Source of the DNA: Candidatus Cloacimonadota bacterium
GTDB taxonomy: Bacteria; Cloacimonadota; Cloacimonadia; Cloacimonadales; TCS61
Length of the DNA: 9,195 bases
Assembly (NCBI GenBank): GCA_030592835.1
Contig: JAUVIJ010000066.1
Location: 1 to 9,195, forward strand
Direction of reading: 5' to 3'
Part shown: positions 6,774 through 9,195 of the stretch, piece after piece
How positions within the stretch are numbered: position 1 is the stretch's first letter
How the letters are laid out: each line of letters begins with the position of its first letter
The notes under the pieces: model-generated
Seen by the model: only the letters and a program-made list of their open reading frames with translations
The model's database searches: none
Told to the model about the DNA's origin: nothing
Made by a program: the position numbers and the translations under genes

Positions 6774-7412
6774 ATGAAAATTTTATTATTGTTGATCTTA
6801 AGTATATCTTTTTGTTTTGCGGAAAAACCGCAACTGGCAAGATTGCATTATGATGGTGGCGGAGACTGGTATAATGATTCTGATACAATACCCAATATTG
6901 CCGAATATCTGAATGAAACCATTAATACTGATTTCTCTTTGACTCAGGCTATAATCCGGTCTGCCGATGTTAATATTTTCGATTATCCTTTCCTTTTTAT
7001 GACCGGACATGGTAACGTCAGATTCAATGAAAAAGAGGCTGAGCATCTCAGAGATTATCTTCTCAGAGGAGGTTTTCTCTATGCAGATGATGATTACGGT
7101 ATGGATACTTCTTTCCGTCATGAGATCAAAAAGATCTTTCCTGAAAAAGAACTGGTCGAACTCCCTGGGAATCATGAAATTTTTCACAGCTATTTTGAGT
7201 TTCCCGAAGGGTTACCCAAAATTCATAAACACGATGATAAAAGACCTCAAGCCTTTGCCATTTTTGCTGATGATGGGCGTCTGATGGTCCTGTATACCTA
7301 CGAATCAAATATCAGTGACGGCTGGAGCAATGCCCATGATGATCCTCCACAGATCAGGGAAAAAGCCTTCCGGTTTGGAGCAAACATGTTCCATTATTTA
7401 ATGACAAGGTAA
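6774..7412 (+). CDS. DUF4159 domain-containing exported protein
   Basis: The function of the DUF4159 family is not established. The 212-aa protein starts with a signal peptide (MKILLLLILSISFCFAE, likely cleaved after about A16) and the rest is one domain. Recognisable family blocks are FLFMTGHGNVRFNEKEAEHL (about 73-92), DYLLRGGFLYADDDYG (94-109), NHEIFHSYFEFPEGLPKIH (133-151) and GRLMVLYTYESNISDGWS (168-185). The Asp-rich and His-containing blocks look like a pocket in a glutamine-amidotransferase or ThuA-like fold, but that is inference. GGAG lies 3 nt before the ATG, a short spacing. It is the first gene of the plus-strand operon, divergent from kdsA, and ends 8 bp before an LpxH-like gene, which suggests an envelope-related role. 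No promoter on the plus strand stands out. Confidence 0.85.
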   Translation: MKILLLLILSISFCFAEKPQLARLHYDGGGDWYNDSDTIPNIAEYLNETINTDFSLTQAIIRSADVNIFDYPFLFMTGHGNVRFNEKEAEHLRDYLLRGGFLYADDDYGMDTSFRHEIKKIFPEKELVELPGNHEIFHSYFEFPEGLPKIHKHDDKRPQAFAIFADDGRLMVLYTYESNISDGWSNAHDDPPQIREKAFRFGANMFHYLMTR

Positions 7413-7420
7413 AACAGATC

Positions 7421-7942
7421 ATGATTGTATACCTGATATCAGATTGCCATTTAAAATTTTCCGACAGTTCTGAATCCAGGCAGCAGCAGAACCTGATCAT
7501 CGATTTTCTAAGTTCCATTGAAGATAATGTGGACATTCTGATCCTCAACGGAGATATATTCGATCTCTGGTTTTCCTGGAAAAAGGTGATCATTAAGCAG
7601 TATTTTCCAATCCTGAAAAAACTTGCTGATCTAAGTGAGAAAGGTTGCAGAATTGTTTTTATCGCCGGGAATCATGATTTCTGGTTTAGGGATTTCCTGA
7701 CTGATTATTTGAACATGGAAATTTATAGAGACAATTTCAGTGAAACAATAGACGGAATCAGGGTTTTTATTTCACATGGTGACCTTTATACAGCAAATGA
7801 TCTCCGTTACAAAATATTTCGGCGATTAGTGAGATGCAGGCTCATTATGAAGATCTTCTCTCTTATTCATCCGGATCTTTCACTGATCATTGGAAAAAGC
7901 ATGTCGCGATCAAGCCGCTATAAAAAATATCATCAAAACTGA
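7421..7942 (+). CDS. lpxH: LpxH-like UDP-2,3-diacylglucosamine diphosphatase, N-terminal part (frameshifted)
   Basis: LpxH hydrolyses UDP-2,3-diacylglucosamine to lipid X and UMP in lipid A synthesis, at the inner face of the inner membrane. This 173-aa frame holds most of a calcineurin-like metallophosphatase: DxH in LISDCHL (D8, H10), GDIFDLW (D45, D48), GNHDFWF (N84, H85) and SHGD (H119, D121). It then ends early at TGA, 23 codons after a Leu/Ile-rich segment (about 137-155) that resembles the membrane-binding lid region. The missing final metal motif, GHSH, is found just downstream in the -1 frame. GNHD instead of the E. coli GNRD is common in LpxH-like proteins outside Proteobacteria. 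The SD before the ATG is weak, and the gene starts 8 bp after DUF4159. A related metallophosphoesterase with another substrate is possible, but the LPS context favours LpxH. Confidence 0.75.
   Translation: MIVYLISDCHLKFSDSSESRQQQNLIIDFLSSIEDNVDILILNGDIFDLWFSWKKVIIKQYFPILKKLADLSEKGCRIVFIAGNHDFWFRDFLTDYLNMEIYRDNFSETIDGIRVFISHGDLYTANDLRYKIFRRLVRCRLIMKIFSLIHPDLSLIIGKSMSRSSRYKKYHQN
7921..7942 (+). other. One-base frameshift junction in the lpxH-like gene
   Basis: An A6 run (7922-7927) and an A4 run (7935-7938) precede the premature TGA at 7940. Adding one A in the second run gives HQKLIRLREQGLEKAARKRL, continuous with the downstream frame and giving a protein of about 243 aa, the normal LpxH size. 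The cause could be an assembly indel, a real mutation, or slippage at an A run. Confidence 0.8.
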
Positions 7943-8151
7943 TACGTTTAAGGGAACAAGGATTGGAAAAAGCTGCCCGTAAAAGATTGAAAGATCACGA
8001 TCTGGTGGTTTTCGGACATTCTCACAGTCCGCAACTTTTTAATATTGATGACGGAATTTATATTAACAGCGGAGACTGGCTCACTCATAACACATTTTTG
8101 AAAATAACTAATGGAAAAGCAGAATTATTAAAATATCAAGAAAAGGAGTAA
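7924..8151 (+). pseudogene. lpxH: LpxH-like diphosphatase, C-terminal part in the -1 frame
   Basis: This frame opens after a TAA at 7921 and runs to the TAA at 8149-8151. It carries the missing end of the metallophosphatase: LREQGLEKAARKRLKDHDLV, then VFGHSHSPQLFNIDDGIYIN, then SGDWLTHNTFLKI. GHSH supplies the last two metal-binding histidines, and NSGDW is the usual strand near the C-terminus of LpxH-like proteins. The first possible start codon is TTG at 7963, but its AAGGA abuts it with no spacer, so independent translation is unlikely. It is best read as the rest of the 7421 gene rather than as a separate gene. Intact codon use and motifs suggest that any inactivation is recent or an artefact. 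Confidence 0.75.
8144..8148 (+). promoter_or_regulatory. Strong ribosome binding site of the peptidyl-prolyl isomerase
   Basis: AGGAG lies immediately before the TAA of the LpxH-like frame and 6 nt before the ATG at 8155. It is one of the two clearest Shine-Dalgarno sites in the window and fixes the start. Confidence 0.65.
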
Positions 8152-8154
8152 AAA

Positions 8155-8961
8155 ATGTTTGAAAAAATCGCATTATTATTGACCTTGGCTATTTCTACAA
8201 CTCTTTTTGCGTCTGAGAATATTGTGGAAGCGACCATCAAAACCAACCTGGGAGATATCGAGTTAGAACTCTATCAGGATCTGGTTCCGAAAACAGTAGA
8301 TAATTTCATCGGACTGGCTAAAGGTACAAAAGAATGGAAAGATCCGGTTTCCGGTGAAATGGTCAAAAAGCCATTTTATGACGGATTGATCTTTCATCGG
8401 GTGATCAGTGATTTCATGGTCCAGGGTGGATGTCCTCTTGGTAGTGGAAGTGGCGGACCCGGTTTCAGATTTGAGGATGAATTTCCCAGTGAGGAAATCG
8501 AGTTGACAGGAAAGATCGATACAGATGCAAAAGCTTATGAGGTTTACAATACTATTCTTGTTCCGTATATTCAATCTAATACTGATCCTGATCCTGATAT
8601 TTCCCAGATAATGAATTCCTGCAAATCAGCAAAAGGTTTCGCTCCCCTGAAAGTACACGATGTTGAATACTATAAAACAAAAACCGGTATGAATAAGAAA
8701 GTGATCTATAATAAACTGAAATTATCGGTTGATTATGGTACACTCTGTATGGCCAATTCAGGACCCAACACTAATGGATCTCAGTTCTTTATTGTAACCA
8801 AGAAAGAAGGGTGCAGTTGGCTGAACAGGAAACATACGGTTTTTGGTAAAGTCATATCCGGTATGGATATTGTTCACAGAATCGAAAACCTGAAAAAGGA
8901 TAAAAGAGACAAACCTCTGGAATCAAACCCTGCATTTATTGAAAAAATTGTTATTAAATAG
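8155..8961 (+). CDS. Cyclophilin-type peptidyl-prolyl cis-trans isomerase, exported, with a large insertion
   Basis: This is a probable periplasmic folding helper that isomerises Xaa-Pro bonds. The 268-aa protein has a signal peptide (residues 1 to about 19, ending LFAS). The cyclophilin core follows: IKTNLGDIELELY (28-40), PKTVDNFIGLAKG (45-57), LIFHRVISDFMVQGG (78-92), MANSGPNTNGSQFFIV (199-214) and WLNRKHTVFGKV (222-233). Positions matching the active-site residues of human cyclophilin A are kept: R82, F87, Q90, A200, F212, W222 and H227. Between EDEFP and YGTLCMANSG lie about 80 extra residues (about 112-193), lysine-rich and with several Tyr, where typical bacterial cyclophilins have only a short loop. 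A strong SD starts it 3 bp after the LpxH-like frame, and it is the last gene before a terminator. Confidence 0.93.
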   Translation: MFEKIALLLTLAISTTLFASENIVEATIKTNLGDIELELYQDLVPKTVDNFIGLAKGTKEWKDPVSGEMVKKPFYDGLIFHRVISDFMVQGGCPLGSGSGGPGFRFEDEFPSEEIELTGKIDTDAKAYEVYNTILVPYIQSNTDPDPDISQIMNSCKSAKGFAPLKVHDVEYYKTKTGMNKKVIYNKLKLSVDYGTLCMANSGPNTNGSQFFIVTKKEGCSWLNRKHTVFGKVISGMDIVHRIENLKKDKRDKPLESNPAFIEKIVIK

Positions 8962-8976
8962 TAGCTAAATATTCTG

Positions 8977-9016
8977 AAAAAGGACCTGTTGTTATCGACA
9001 GGTCTTTTTATTATTA
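8977..9016 (+). terminator. Rho-independent terminator after the isomerase gene
   Basis: GACCTGT (8983-8989) pairs perfectly with ACAGGTC (8998-9004). The stem can extend inward by T-G and G-C pairs to a TTAT loop and outward with G-U and A-T pairs. It is followed by TTTTTATTATTATT. The A run at 8977-8981 mirrors the T-tract. It begins 15 bp after the stop codon and ends the plus-strand operon. Confidence 0.9.
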
Positions 9017-9195
9017 TTACAATAAAAGTAGATTTCTCGTAATTTCTTTTGTCAATCAACTTTATGTGTCTTTTCATATATAGTTAAGTTAACATTCCCT
9101 TTTTAAAAAATGCAGTTCTATTTTCAGCGATTTAACCCAGATAATGCAATAGAGGTTTAATAAAGAGTGGTAATATTTTATAGGGTGATGGGTTA
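9017..9195. other. Intergenic stretch with no recognisable gene
   Basis: The last 179 bp are AT-rich. The plus strand holds only a 16-codon frame starting at 9110 with no ribosome binding site, and no RNA gene or clear promoter is visible on either strand. An ATG at 9187, just before the window edge, could be the start of a next gene but cannot be judged. Confidence 0.5.

Noticed and set aside
6798..7187. Minus-strand open frame of 129 codons opposite the DUF4159 gene
   Set aside because: The plus strand there encodes clear DUF4159 family blocks, and the antisense product has no recognisable feature.
7963..8151. A separate 62-aa protein starting at TTG 7963
   Set aside because: The SD-like AAGGA abuts the TTG with no spacer, and the sequence is clearly the C-terminal part of the upstream metallophosphatase.
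8874..9077. Minus-strand 67-codon frame crossing the terminator
   Set aside because: It overlaps the end of the isomerase gene and the terminator stem, and its product is a low-complexity Ile/Lys/Arg-rich sequence.
9049..9082. TTGTCA followed by TATATA as a promoter on the plus strand
   Set aside because: The spacer is 22 bp, outside the working range for sigma-70-type promoters, and no gene follows in the window.
9110..9160. Plus-strand 16-codon frame after the terminator
   Set aside because: It has no Shine-Dalgarno and no promoter, and is too short to support on one sequence.

Overview
This 9.2-kb window comes from an AT-rich, Gram-negative-type (diderm, LPS-making) bacterium. The genes are tightly packed, Shine-Dalgarno sequences are variable, and two of the ten genes use TTG or GTG starts. 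A lipoprotein-like LptC, an enlarged OstA-like protein, a DUF4159 protein and a GNHDF-type LpxH together suggest the FCB superphylum. A Cloacimonadota-like lineage is my best guess, but the window contains no rRNA or other marker that would settle it.

Left part (2-6648, minus strand): one long co-directional run, in transcription order kdsA - kdsC - lptC - ostA/lptA-like - (130-bp gap) - lptB - rpoN - lpd. KdsA and KdsC make KDO for the LPS inner core. LptC, the OstA-like protein and LptB are parts of the LPS export bridge (membrane anchor, periplasmic beta-jellyroll protein, cytoplasmic ATPase). The block kdsC-lptC-lptA-lptB-rpoN has the same order as the classical proteobacterial cluster. 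Here kdsA heads the cluster and a dihydrolipoyl dehydrogenase gene sits after rpoN. Genes overlap by 4, 44 and 23 nt in the first half. The gap before lptB holds the best sigma-70-like promoter candidate in the window, so lptB-rpoN-lpd may also be transcribed separately.

Middle (6649-6773): a 125-bp divergent intergenic region with candidate promoter elements for kdsA and a small hairpin.

Right part (6774-8961, plus strand): a DUF4159 exported protein, an LpxH-like lipid A metallophosphatase, and an exported cyclophilin-type peptidyl-prolyl isomerase with an insertion of about 80 residues. The operon ends at a clear intrinsic terminator (8977-9016). The LpxH-like gene is split by a one-base frameshift near 7922-7939. 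Restoring one A gives a full-length protein of about 243 aa with all metal-binding motifs. From 9017 to the end of the window I find no gene.

Overall this is an envelope-biogenesis region: KDO synthesis, LPS transport, lipid A synthesis and periplasmic folding, with a sigma factor and a lipoamide dehydrogenase attached. I found no mobile element, CRISPR array, tRNA or rRNA, and no convincing undescribed system. The observations most worth checking are the lpxH frameshift, the LptC lipobox, the two-module OstA-like protein and the cyclophilin insertion.
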